From assembly GCF_001468135.1 (NCBI RefSeq), contig NZ_LNYU01000024.1, positions 85,810 through 146,330 of the forward strand: 60,521 bases of DNA, read 5' to 3'. The position numbers and the translations under genes are program-made. Below the pieces are notes generated by a model. That model made no database searches, was not told the DNA's origin, and saw only the letters and a list, made by a program, of their open reading frames with translations. Of the stretch, positions 9,002-17,072 are shown one piece after another (position 1 is the first letter of the stretch; each line of letters opens with the position of its first letter). This DNA is from Legionella santicrucis. GTDB lineage: Bacteria; Pseudomonadota; Gammaproteobacteria; Legionellales; Legionellaceae.

Positions 9002-9817
9002 CTACAAAGATAATGGAGTTACAGAAGAGGACAGCGGAGAAATAAAGCCTCGTTCGGGAATAAACGTAATTGCCTCCTGTTCAAATGTAGTTTTAATGGC
9101 TGTAAGGACTTCGTCTCTTACTGTTGCTAAATCAACATTTGACCAGTATAACACTTTAAGCTCGATCCCTCCCCTATCGATCATTTGCGAGAATAAAATT
9201 TTAGGGCTTGGCATTGGTAAAATATGGCTGCATTCGTCACAAATTTTTTGGAGTAAGAATTTAATATTAGAGACATCATGCACGGCATCGATTTTTAGTA
9301 CTATTTCATCACGTTTTTGCGGATAAGTGCTTAAATTAGTAATTTCTGACTTGATTAAACCCTCATTAGGTATGCGAATCAAACGATTATCATTTGTTTT
9401 AATTTTTGTAGATAACCAGTCAATAGTCTCTACAGTTCCTTTAATATCTTTAATTGAAATAACATCCCCTACTTTAAAAGGTCGTTCAAAAAGCAAAAAT
9501 ACGCCGCTAATCAAATTGGATGCTGCCGTTTGCGAAGCAAAACTTAGTGCTACGGTAAACAAACCTGCGGTCCCTAACAATATAGTTAATTTGAAACCCA
9601 TTTCATGTAATGCTGAAACTAAAAATAACAGAAATAAGCCATAAAAAACCACTCGACTTGATAACATGGCCTGATGCTTTGAAAATCGATGCTCAATGAA
9701 TTTTTCAACCCAATGACTGATTTTATTGGCAATAAAATAGCCGAAAAAGAGCAACAACACGGCAAATACAATACGCTCCCAGTCAACATGCTTCAAATAT
9801 TCTAATGTGCTGTCCAT
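9002..9817 (-). CDS. MscS-family small-conductance mechanosensitive channel
   Basis: Inner-membrane channel that opens under membrane tension to release solutes on osmotic downshift. From the ATG at 9817 it is 271 residues, similar to E. coli MscS (286). Three N-terminal membrane helices are visible; the pore-lining TM3 region reads GTAGLFTVALSFASQTAA followed by the family segment LFERPFKVGDVI, then the beta domain (GTVETIDWLSTKIKTNDNRL, IPNEGLI) and an alpha/beta C-terminal domain. The frame extends 13 codons further upstream to a TTG, but the ATG gives the normal MscS N-terminus. Probably monocistronic. Confidence 0.9.
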   Translation of the reverse strand: MDSTLEYLKHVDWERIVFAVLLLFFGYFIANKISHWVEKFIEHRFSKHQAMLSSRVVFYGLFLLFLVSALHEMGFKLTILLGTAGLFTVALSFASQTAASNLISGVFLLFERPFKVGDVISIKDIKGTVETIDWLSTKIKTNDNRLIRIPNEGLIKSEITNLSTYPQKRDEIVLKIDAVHDVSNIKFLLQKICDECSHILPMPSPKILFSQMIDRGGIELKVLYWSNVDLATVRDEVLTAIKTTFEQEAITFIPERGFISPLSSSVTPLSL

Positions 9818-10013
9818 ATAAGACCATTTAATGAAAAACAAACAAAATTGTATCAATTTTCACCAAAAGATACCATAAGCTTTTCACTCAAGTGGCTTAC
9901 TTGGGGAGAGATTGACTTACAACACCTAAACTATTATTTAGTTATATTGTATTGTTTAAAAACAACAACCCACAATAAGCTCTTGTAGGTTGTTAAGACA
10001 ACTGTATTATTGA

Positions 10014-10334
10014 TTAATAACAGGAATCTTGGTACCAACAGTGTCCATAAGCATTGCAGACGCGGATAGTTTGGCAAGCAGGGGGAGCATAATAATAACC
10101 GGGAACCCCAACGACTACACCTGTACCACCCCAGCCCCAGCCACCACCATGATAGTAACCACCATGCCAACCATTATAATAACCGCCATGATAATAACCA
10201 CCATGCCAGCCACCACCATGATAATAGCCGCCATGATAGCCGCCACCATACCAAGCAAGACATGTGCCAGCAGAAAATAAACCGAGAGCAAAAACTGCAG
10301 CACACACGCTCCTTTTCACAATATTTCTGCTCAT
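10014..10334 (-). CDS. Secreted Gly/His/Tyr-rich repeat protein
   Basis: A 106-residue exported protein of low complexity. The ATG at 10334 has a good AAAGGA site and starts a clear signal peptide (about residues 1-23, ending FSAGTCLA), then repeats of GGYYHGG and GGGWHGG type, and a C-terminal part with four cysteines (PPACQTIRVCNAYGHCWYQ). The eight or so histidines could bind metal and the cysteines could form disulfides; both are inference. It resembles glycine-rich exported proteins of Legionella genomes in composition. Function unknown. Confidence 0.75.
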   Translation of the reverse strand: MSRNIVKRSVCAAVFALGLFSAGTCLAWYGGGYHGGYYHGGGWHGGYYHGGYYNGWHGGYYHGGGWGWGGTGVVVGVPGYYYAPPACQTIRVCNAYGHCWYQDSCY

Positions 10335-10501
10335 AATTATATTCCTTTCTAAATATCGATACACAAATTATAGCTTAAACGAGCCTTAAAAATAGATTGT
10401 ATGTCAATTTTTTATTACTTATTGTTCCTATTCAGAAATAACTAAAAAATGGACATAATGTTGCATGTTTCTGGTTTTTATAGAAATTTAAACCTTAAAA
10501 C

Positions 10502-10531
10502 TTGCATAACTTATAAAAAACTCCCTATATT
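10502..10531 (+). promoter_or_regulatory. Candidate promoter for the DUF488 gene
   Basis: TTGCAT (10502-10507) and TATATT (10526-10531) are separated by 18 bases, 32 bases upstream of the ATG at 10563. The -10 match is good and the -35 match is weak. Confidence 0.35.
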
Positions 10532-10562
10532 TTAAATTACATTACCTACGGAGCAATGTTTT

Positions 10563-10919
10563 ATGCACGCAATCAAAATGAAACGAGTCTATGAAAAACC
10601 TGAGCCTTCGGATGGATACAGAATTTTAGTTGATAGGTTATGGCCGCGAGGTATGAAAAAGGAAAACGCCTCTATTGATTTATGGTTAAAAGAAATTGCT
10701 CCAAGTGACTCATTACGTAAATGGTTTCATCATGATTTAGAAAAATGGCAAGAATTTGAGGAGCGTTATACTCAAGAATTAGCTCATGAAAAAGAACTGA
10801 TCACCACAATTACTGAGAAAGCAAAACATCACACAGTCACTTTACTTTATGCTGCTAAAGACGAAACACATAACAATGCAGCAGTCTTACTCAATATTAT
10901 CAAAACATCAGAAAAATAG
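10563..10919 (+). CDS. DUF488 family protein (YeaO-like)
   Basis: Small cytoplasmic protein of 118 residues belonging to the DUF488 family. Characteristic segments are KRVYEKP, YRILVDRLWPRGMKKE, WLKEIAPSDSLRKWFHHD and TLLYAAKDETHNNAAVL. The molecular role of the family is not established. A GGAG ribosome-binding site lies 10 bases before the ATG. It is followed after 73 bases by the truncated haemoglobin gene and may share its transcript; DUF488 and haemoglobin genes near each other would suggest a stress or nitrosative response setting, which is inference. Confidence 0.85.
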   Translation: MHAIKMKRVYEKPEPSDGYRILVDRLWPRGMKKENASIDLWLKEIAPSDSLRKWFHHDLEKWQEFEERYTQELAHEKELITTITEKAKHHTVTLLYAAKDETHNNAAVLLNIIKTSEK

Positions 10920-10992
10920 AGTACATTTTAAAGTTGTATTTGAAATGAAACTTAAGTATCATCTACTGATTTATTTACGTCAGTAACCCATT

Positions 10993-11379
10993 ATGACTGA
11001 GCTAAATAAAACACACATCGAAAACTTAGTGACTCATTTTTACCAAAAAGTGCGCAAAGATGAAGTCCTTGGACCTATTTTCGATAAAGCTCAAGTCGAC
11101 TGGAATGAGCATATTCCCCTGTTTTGCCAGTTCTGGAATAGTGTGATGTTGAAAACCAATGAATATCATGGTAATGCTTATCAAAAACATCTCTTACTCA
11201 AACAATTTACCCCCATTACAGAACAACACTTTATACGTTGGCTTAGTTTATTTCGAGACGAAGCCTTATATCATTTACCTACTGAAGCTGCTCAAAAAAT
11301 TATACACCGAGCCTCATTAATTGCCGAATCATTAAAATTGGGGATACTGAGTCAAAAAAAAGGGGTAGAAACATGCTAA
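10993..11379 (+). CDS. Group III truncated haemoglobin
   Basis: Haem protein of 128 residues related to Campylobacter Ctb. By eye alignment the B10 tyrosine is Y17 (HFYQKVRKDEVLGPIF), the distal E7 histidine H40 (NEHIPLFCQFW), the proximal F8 histidine H66 (YQKHLLLKQF) and the G8 tryptophan W83 (HFIRWLSLFRDE). These are the residues that bind haem and ligand in the family, so the protein should bind O2 or NO. Its stop overlaps the start of the cydP-like gene, tying it to the downstream cytochrome bd operon. A role in protecting respiration from NO or in handling O2 for the bd oxidase is inferred from that context. Confidence 0.9.
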   Translation: MTELNKTHIENLVTHFYQKVRKDEVLGPIFDKAQVDWNEHIPLFCQFWNSVMLKTNEYHGNAYQKHLLLKQFTPITEQHFIRWLSLFRDEALYHLPTEAAQKIIHRASLIAESLKLGILSQKKGVETC

Positions 11380-11546
11380 AACCACTGGCTCGTGATATTA
11401 TAGTTACCTTAGTTATTAAACTTATCTTATTGATTTCCCTATGGATCATATGCTTCAAGAATGTGGAAAAATCACATTTAAGCAATGAACAATGGTTGCT
11501 GGGAGTAGCGCAAGAAAAAGAATATCTTCATTCTAATAAAAAGTGA
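11373..11546 (+). CDS. cydP: CydP-like small subunit of cytochrome bd oxidase
   Basis: A 57-residue gene read directly from the sequence: ATG at 11373, TGA at 11544-11546. It overlaps the haemoglobin stop (ATGCTAA) and sits 78 bases before cydA. It has one hydrophobic helix (IIVTLVIKLILLISLWIICF) preceded by a basic-acidic RD and followed by a charged tail. The position before cydA and the pattern of a short single-helix protein with LVIKLILL match the CydP family of putative small subunits associated with gammaproteobacterial cytochrome bd oxidases. The match is from memory of the family; the gene itself is well supported by overlap and context. Confidence 0.65.
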   Translation: MLKPLARDIIVTLVIKLILLISLWIICFKNVEKSHLSNEQWLLGVAQEKEYLHSNKK

Positions 11547-11624
11547 ATTAGGGAAGTCCATCCTCTAAATAGGGGATTATAGTAAGGACTTTATCAACAA
11601 AGTACATGACATACGAGGTGCTCA

Positions 11625-13154
11625 ATGATTCCTGGTAGTGAACTAGTCGATCTTTCGCGTTTACAATTTGCCCTTACAGCGCTTTATCATTTTCTTTTTG
11701 TCCCACTCACTTTAGGTCTATCGTTGCTTTTAGCAATTATGGAAACCATTTATGTCATGACTGGCCGCGATATCTGGCGACAGATGGTCAAATACTGGGG
11801 GATTCTTTTTGGCATTAATTTTGTTTTAGGTGTCGCAACCGGCCTGACCATGGAGTTTCAATTTGGTACCAACTGGGCTTATTACTCACATTACGTAGGT
11901 GATGTATTTGGAGCGCCCCTAGCTATTGAAGGGCTTATGGCCTTTTTTTTAGAAGCTACTTTTGTTGGTCTTTTTTTCTTCGGCTGGGATAAATTAAGTC
12001 GCTTGAAACATATGTTTTGTACGTGGCTCTTGGCTTTAGGTACTAATCTTTCAGCATTATGGATTTTAATTGCCAATGGATGGATGCAAAATCCTGTTGG
12101 TGCTGAGTTTAATTTCCACACCATGCGTATGGAGGTAACTGATTTTGTGGCCGTTATGTTTAATCCAGTAGCCCAAGCAAAATTTGTCCATACCATTAGC
12201 GCAGGCTATGTTACCGGATCTATTTTTGTCTTATCTGTAAGTGCATATTTTTTATTACGTGGCAGAAACATTAATTTTGCGAAACGATCAATGACTGTAG
12301 CTGTAAGCTTCGGACTCGCTTCTGCTTTGGCTGTAGTAGTTCTTGGCGATGAAAGTGGTCACCTCGATAATGAAAACCAAAAAATGAAATTCGCGGCTAT
12401 AGAAGCGATGTGGCATACGGAAAAAGCTCCTGCAGGACTTACTGTTTTTGGTATCCCCAATGAAAAAACAATGCAAACTGATTATGCCATTGAAATCCCT
12501 TATGTATTAGGCTTAATTGCAACACGCACATTCACCCAACCGCTACAAGGTATTTCAGAATTAATTGAGCAAGGAAAAGAACGAATCAAAGAGGGAATGC
12601 AGGCCTATGAAGCATTAACAAGATTACAAAAAAATCCAAACGATGAACAAGCAAAAGCCGATTTTACGGCACATAATAAATATTTAGGCTATGGTTTGTT
12701 ATTAAAGAAATACACAGAAAAAGTAGTTGATGCAACTGAAGAACAAATCAATCAAGCGGCACATGATTTAAAACCGCGTATTACTCCTTTATTTTTCTCA
12801 TTCCGTATTATGGTCGCCTGTGGGTTTTTCTTCATTTTATTATTTGCAACTGGCTTTTACTTATCAATGAAACGCAAACTACATACCTCTCGTTGGTATT
12901 TGCGTGCTGCATTCTTCGCATTACCCCTACCTTGGGTAGCAGCAGAGCTCGGTTGGGTCGTTGCAGAATATGGACGCCAACCTTGGGTAGTACAAGATAT
13001 TTTACCCACTGCAATGGGTACTTCTAGTCTAAGCTCTGCGCAAGTACTCACTTCAATCACTGGATTTATCCTCTTTTATACAATACTTGCCATAGTTGAA
13101 ATTTACTTAATGGTTAAGTACATCCGTCTTGGCCCTGATAATATGGCTCACTAG
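11625..13154 (+). CDS. cydA: Cytochrome bd ubiquinol oxidase subunit I
   Basis: Haem-carrying subunit of the high-affinity terminal oxidase that reduces O2 with ubiquinol in the inner membrane. The 509 residues include the haem ligands expected in the family: H22 (ALYHFLFVPLT), H189 (AKFVHTISAGY) and M396 (FRIMVACGF), as well as the GRQPWVVQ segment. The periplasmic Q-loop is of the long, E. coli-like type (roughly residues 245-385). It follows the haemoglobin and cydP-like genes and precedes cydB by 8 bases. The ATG is preceded by a GAGG site. Confidence 0.95.
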   Translation: MIPGSELVDLSRLQFALTALYHFLFVPLTLGLSLLLAIMETIYVMTGRDIWRQMVKYWGILFGINFVLGVATGLTMEFQFGTNWAYYSHYVGDVFGAPLAIEGLMAFFLEATFVGLFFFGWDKLSRLKHMFCTWLLALGTNLSALWILIANGWMQNPVGAEFNFHTMRMEVTDFVAVMFNPVAQAKFVHTISAGYVTGSIFVLSVSAYFLLRGRNINFAKRSMTVAVSFGLASALAVVVLGDESGHLDNENQKMKFAAIEAMWHTEKAPAGLTVFGIPNEKTMQTDYAIEIPYVLGLIATRTFTQPLQGISELIEQGKERIKEGMQAYEALTRLQKNPNDEQAKADFTAHNKYLGYGLLLKKYTEKVVDATEEQINQAAHDLKPRITPLFFSFRIMVACGFFFILLFATGFYLSMKRKLHTSRWYLRAAFFALPLPWVAAELGWVVAEYGRQPWVVQDILPTAMGTSSLSSAQVLTSITGFILFYTILAIVEIYLMVKYIRLGPDNMAH

Positions 13155-13162
13155 GAGAACTC

Positions 13163-14302
13163 ATGATGCCTTTGGATTATGAAACATTACGAATTATATG
13201 GTGGGTATTACTTGGTGTATTATTGATTGGTTTTGCAATAATGGATGGTTTCGATCTAGGTGTAGCCATGTGGCTGCCTTGGCTTGCAAAAACTGACATG
13301 GAAAGACGAGTATTGATTAATAGTATTGCACCCACCTGGGAAGGAAACCAAGTTTGGTTTATTCTGGGCGGAGGAGCAATTTTTGCGGCATGGCCAGCTT
13401 TATACGCATTATCCTTCTCAGGCTTTTATTTCGCTATGCTTCTTGTGTTACTTGCCTTAATCTTGCGTCCAGTTGGATTTAAATACCGTTCAAAATTAAC
13501 CAATCCCCAATGGCGTTTGTTCTGGGATTATTCATTGTTTGTTGGAGGAATTGTACCTGCTCTTATCTTTGGTGTGGCAATAGGAAATGTCCTACAAGGT
13601 GTCCCATTTTATTTTGATGAGTATTTACGACCATTTTATACGGGTAGTTTTTTGAGTTTGCTTAACCCTTTTGCCTTATTATGCGGCCTATTGTCTGTGA
13701 CGATGTTAGCCATGCACGGTGCTTTTTTTCTAAATTTAAAAACAGAAGGACACTTACAACAACGCGCCATTAATGCAGGAAAAATAAGTGCTTTATTTAC
13801 TTTTTTGCTCTTTATTGGTGGTGGCTTTTGGCTTCACTATGGCATTGACGGCTATAGCTTAAGTGGCGTATTAGCTCATGACGGCCCCTCAAATCCCCAT
13901 TATAAAGCAGTAATTCAACAAGCAGATGCTTGGTTTTCTAACTACCGTACTTTTCCTATTACTTTATTGGCTCCTGGGATAGGAATTATTGCAACATTGT
14001 TAGCGCTCATTACGTCACCATATACTAAAACGGCTTTTCTTTGCAGCAGCCTTTCTGTAGCTAGCATCATTACTACTGTAGGCATAAGTATGTTTCCTTT
14101 CATACTTCCTTCTTCGACCCACCCAGAACAAAGTTTGCTGGTATGGGATAGCTCATCAAGCCAATTAACCTTATTTATTATGTTAGTTGCTACTGTTATT
14201 TTCTTACCTGTGATATTGCTTTATACCGCATGGGTTTATCGAGTATTACGTGGAAAAATAACAGAAAAAACCATTATTAAAAACAAGGATACTGCTTATT
14301 AG
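13163..14302 (+). CDS. cydB: Cytochrome bd ubiquinol oxidase subunit II
   Basis: Partner membrane subunit of cytochrome bd oxidase, 379 residues as in E. coli. The N-terminus contains LRIIWWVLLGVLLIGFAIMD and DGFDLGVA, then RRVLINSIAPTWEGNQVW, the most conserved stretch of CydB. It starts 8 bases after the cydA stop with an AGGAG site; a second ATG directly follows the first. cydX follows after 10 bases. Confidence 0.95.
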   Translation: MMPLDYETLRIIWWVLLGVLLIGFAIMDGFDLGVAMWLPWLAKTDMERRVLINSIAPTWEGNQVWFILGGGAIFAAWPALYALSFSGFYFAMLLVLLALILRPVGFKYRSKLTNPQWRLFWDYSLFVGGIVPALIFGVAIGNVLQGVPFYFDEYLRPFYTGSFLSLLNPFALLCGLLSVTMLAMHGAFFLNLKTEGHLQQRAINAGKISALFTFLLFIGGGFWLHYGIDGYSLSGVLAHDGPSNPHYKAVIQQADAWFSNYRTFPITLLAPGIGIIATLLALITSPYTKTAFLCSSLSVASIITTVGISMFPFILPSSTHPEQSLLVWDSSSSQLTLFIMLVATVIFLPVILLYTAWVYRVLRGKITEKTIIKNKDTAY

Positions 14303-14312
14303 GAGGCTTATT

Positions 14313-14432
14313 ATGTGGTATTTTTCCTGGATTTTAGGCACAGGCTTAGCATGCTGCTTCGCCATCTTGAATGCAATGTGGCTTGAATTAGAAGACTCTC
14401 ATAACGAATCTTCTAATAAGGAATCAATGTAG
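14313..14432 (+). CDS. cydX: Cytochrome bd accessory subunit CydX
   Basis: A 39-residue gene read directly from the sequence, ATG at 14313 and TAG at 14430-14432, with an AGGAGG site. It begins MWYFSWILGTGLACCF, followed by NAMWLE and an acidic polar tail, which is the classical CydX/YbgT pattern: a single helix stabilising the haem sites of the bd oxidase. It lies 10 bases after cydB, the standard location. The double cysteine in the helix (ACCF) is a small deviation I would not interpret. Confidence 0.92.
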   Translation: MWYFSWILGTGLACCFAILNAMWLELEDSHNESSNKESM

Positions 14433-14530
14433 AATGAATTAAAGTCTAAGACATGCTCTATTTTCGGATACACGCACAATATAGTTTTAATGCGTCTTTT
14501 CGATCCAGACTTGTTAGACTGGTCTCTTCT

Positions 14531-16888
14531 TTAAAATCTTAATGAAAAATTGGATCCTGAGTCCAAGCCAGGGTAGGCATGTTGCTTCATCAGTTGTGTT
14601 AATGATGGATGTTGTTTATCCATGTATCGTTGCACTATCTGCATCGCAGAATCAAGCGCTCGAAGAAACGACGATTCTCCTGATCGATATCTTTTCTGCA
14701 AATCATTTCTTTCTTCCCCTGCCTGCTGATACAAATAATCTTTTAACTGCTGTAAACTCAATGAAGTATCAGTATTAAGCATGGGATGGAACAAGTTTTT
14801 TCTAATCTCGTTTAAACGTTCCATTTTTTTTGCATAGGGAGATTGATCACTAAAATAAGAGAGCGGTGAAGGTCTTTCAAGCTCATAAAAATTTGCCTGC
14901 AACTCTTCCAGTAGTTTTTTTTCAGGTGTTAATTGAGCAAGGACCGTAAATCTAATCCATTTAGATAAGGTTACTGAATTATCTACAAAAGTTTGCTTTT
15001 CAAAAAAATCAATAACCTCTTCTTTAGACAAAGTTTGATCTTTAAGCCATGTTTCAATTTGGGATAAGATTGGTTTAATATTAACTTTAGAAATAGAAGG
15101 CAAAAAACGAACATTATTACCAAAAAGTCCCAAAGGGGGTAATCCTCTAACCTCCATACTTCTTTCTTCTCGCTCCCTATGCCACTGGTAGAGCTCCATA
15201 CGCCAATCCCGAAGAAGCATATGAAGAGAGGGAACGTCAGTTGTTAATTGTTTAATAATCAGATCTACATCATCCGGAAACTTCTGCCTTATTAGCTGTA
15301 AATAAGTCGTTAATACTTCTGGACAGCTTTTCAGGATAGAATAATAAGTTGGGATATCAGTACTCAGTAACGTTCTCGCCGCTGCGTCCTTTGTAACTGT
15401 CAGTATATATTGTTCTCGAGCTGGAGATTTAAAGCTTTCATTGATTTTTTTTAACTTCGGCGAATTTTCATGAGCAACACTCAGCCAATAGTCAGGCATC
15501 AGCTCAATCAATACCATTTGATTTTCCGGCGATAATTGTGCAATGACTTTTTCTACTGTTTGATATTTGATTACCGTCAATTTGGGAGCCAGTGCATATA
15601 ATACTTTTTTTACCAGCTCTTCATAATCTATAATCTGGGGTAATTTTTGCTGTTTTTTGTCATTGACACTTAACAAAAAATGCCAGAGATCATTTTCGTT
15701 GTTTATTAATTGACTGATAAAGTGAATTCGCTCTGCAAATGATAATTCTTCCGTATCCAGTATAAAACGAAAAAAATCGGAAGAAGTAGGTGTAGTAGTT
15801 GCGAGCTGCCCCCGGTAATTTAATGCCTCTAATGCTTTTACTTTCAGCTCAGATAATTCTTGATAATTAGAAATACGATTAGGATCAATAACATTACTAG
15901 AAATTCTATATAATTGAGGATAACGACGTAAAAACTCATTGAGTGCATTGGATAATTGATAAGCACAAGGAAATATTGAGATATCGGTGAATCGTTGACG
16001 CTCCTCATCACTTAATAAATCTGCATCAAGGTAGCGAACAAAAAGGGCCAACAAGTAATCGTTTAGGGTTACATTTTTTCGCCCCCATTCCGGAATAGTG
16101 AATTGATAGATTTCTTCATTACTCGGTAATCGCCGCCAAAACTCATAAAATACCTGCACTGCTTTTGCAATATCCTCGTGAGCATCCTCTTCTGTTCCCT
16201 TTGCTTCAACAGAGGCATCATATAAAGCATCAGCCAGAATTTGTAAGTGATGTCCCAGATTGTTTTGCTGACGTAATACGTGTTCTTCATGCAACGCAAG
16301 CAAATAATCATGACTCATTTCACCTGCAATTAATTTCAAGTTTTTTCGATCATGATCATTCAAATGATAGGAAAAGGAATCATCGAACAAATAAGAAGGA
16401 TTGAGCAGAGCTTGCTCATAAATTTCAGCAACAGGGATGAGATTTTTATCTCTCACAAGATAATGTTCGGGATAAAATAAACCATTATCTTCTTCGGTTT
16501 CTGCTTTGAGTGAATAGCTTTCACGACAAAGCGATTCTATGTAGGGCATCAATACGGTACAAACAGCCTCTTCAGGTTTAGCAAGTGCTTGAGCAATCTG
16601 AAGATAGAGACGATTAACTGGATGATGAGGATGATGGGTATAATCGTTGCTGTGCATTTGAAGAATTAAAGCCCGTTGTCGTAATAAAGTACGCAATCGT
16701 AATTCAGAGATTTCTTTTTCGGGTGTTTTCAGATCTTGAGCAACAATATTTTTTAAACACGTCAAAAAAATATCGGATTCAATTTGCAAAATTGTCTTTT
16801 GCTCCTTTGAAAGTGCCTGAGAATAAACAATGGGTTGTTTTTCACAAATATCGAGCCATTCATTAAACTGGGAAACCGTAAGCATCAT
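14531..16888 (-). CDS. Unrecognised 785-aa cytoplasmic-type protein
   Basis: A large, mostly helical soluble protein without signal peptide or membrane segments and without a motif I recognise. It is rich in charged residues and leucine (for example SELRLRTLLRQRALILQ, LLADALYDAS-type helices) and ends PGLDSGSNFSLRF. The start ATGATG at 16888 has an AAGGA site. Its size, composition and absence of a domain are typical of Legionella Dot/Icm substrates, so a secreted effector is possible, but a housekeeping role is not excluded. It is convergent with cydX and separated from the next minus-strand gene by a terminator, so it is its own transcription unit. Confidence 0.75.
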   Translation of the reverse strand: MMLTVSQFNEWLDICEKQPIVYSQALSKEQKTILQIESDIFLTCLKNIVAQDLKTPEKEISELRLRTLLRQRALILQMHSNDYTHHPHHPVNRLYLQIAQALAKPEEAVCTVLMPYIESLCRESYSLKAETEEDNGLFYPEHYLVRDKNLIPVAEIYEQALLNPSYLFDDSFSYHLNDHDRKNLKLIAGEMSHDYLLALHEEHVLRQQNNLGHHLQILADALYDASVEAKGTEEDAHEDIAKAVQVFYEFWRRLPSNEEIYQFTIPEWGRKNVTLNDYLLALFVRYLDADLLSDEERQRFTDISIFPCAYQLSNALNEFLRRYPQLYRISSNVIDPNRISNYQELSELKVKALEALNYRGQLATTTPTSSDFFRFILDTEELSFAERIHFISQLINNENDLWHFLLSVNDKKQQKLPQIIDYEELVKKVLYALAPKLTVIKYQTVEKVIAQLSPENQMVLIELMPDYWLSVAHENSPKLKKINESFKSPAREQYILTVTKDAAARTLLSTDIPTYYSILKSCPEVLTTYLQLIRQKFPDDVDLIIKQLTTDVPSLHMLLRDWRMELYQWHREREERSMEVRGLPPLGLFGNNVRFLPSISKVNIKPILSQIETWLKDQTLSKEEVIDFFEKQTFVDNSVTLSKWIRFTVLAQLTPEKKLLEELQANFYELERPSPLSYFSDQSPYAKKMERLNEIRKNLFHPMLNTDTSLSLQQLKDYLYQQAGEERNDLQKRYRSGESSFLRALDSAMQIVQRYMDKQHPSLTQLMKQHAYPGLDSGSNFSLRF

Positions 16889-16987
16889 TTCCTTAGATTA
16901 AAAAAAGTCGATATTATCAGGTTACTTTATAAACACAATTTATTTTTTATTGTCATATAAATTTAATAGCGTGTTTGCCTGAAAAGT

Positions 16988-17027
16988 AAAAAAATCGTAG
17001 AGTGGAACCTAAGGAACCAACCTACGA
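16988..17027 (-). terminator. Rho-independent terminator of the L,D-transpeptidase-like gene
   Basis: On the minus strand TCGTAG pairs with CTACGA (complement of 16995-17000 and 17022-17027) with partial pairing inside the loop, followed immediately by a run of seven T residues (complement of 16988-16994). It sits about 50 bases after the stop at 17073. Confidence 0.7.
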
Positions 17028-17072
17028 TCCTATCTTTAGCTGCACTACGTCCTCGCAAAAAATAGCGTAGAG

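Noticed and set aside
10029..10280. Plus-strand Ile/Thr/Met-rich frame
   Set aside because: Shadow of the low-complexity secreted protein on the minus strand; no ribosome-binding site.
14506..14530. Imperfect hairpin after cydX as a terminator
   Set aside because: Stem is interrupted (CCAG/CTGG with mismatches) and lacks a proper T-run, so it was not listed.
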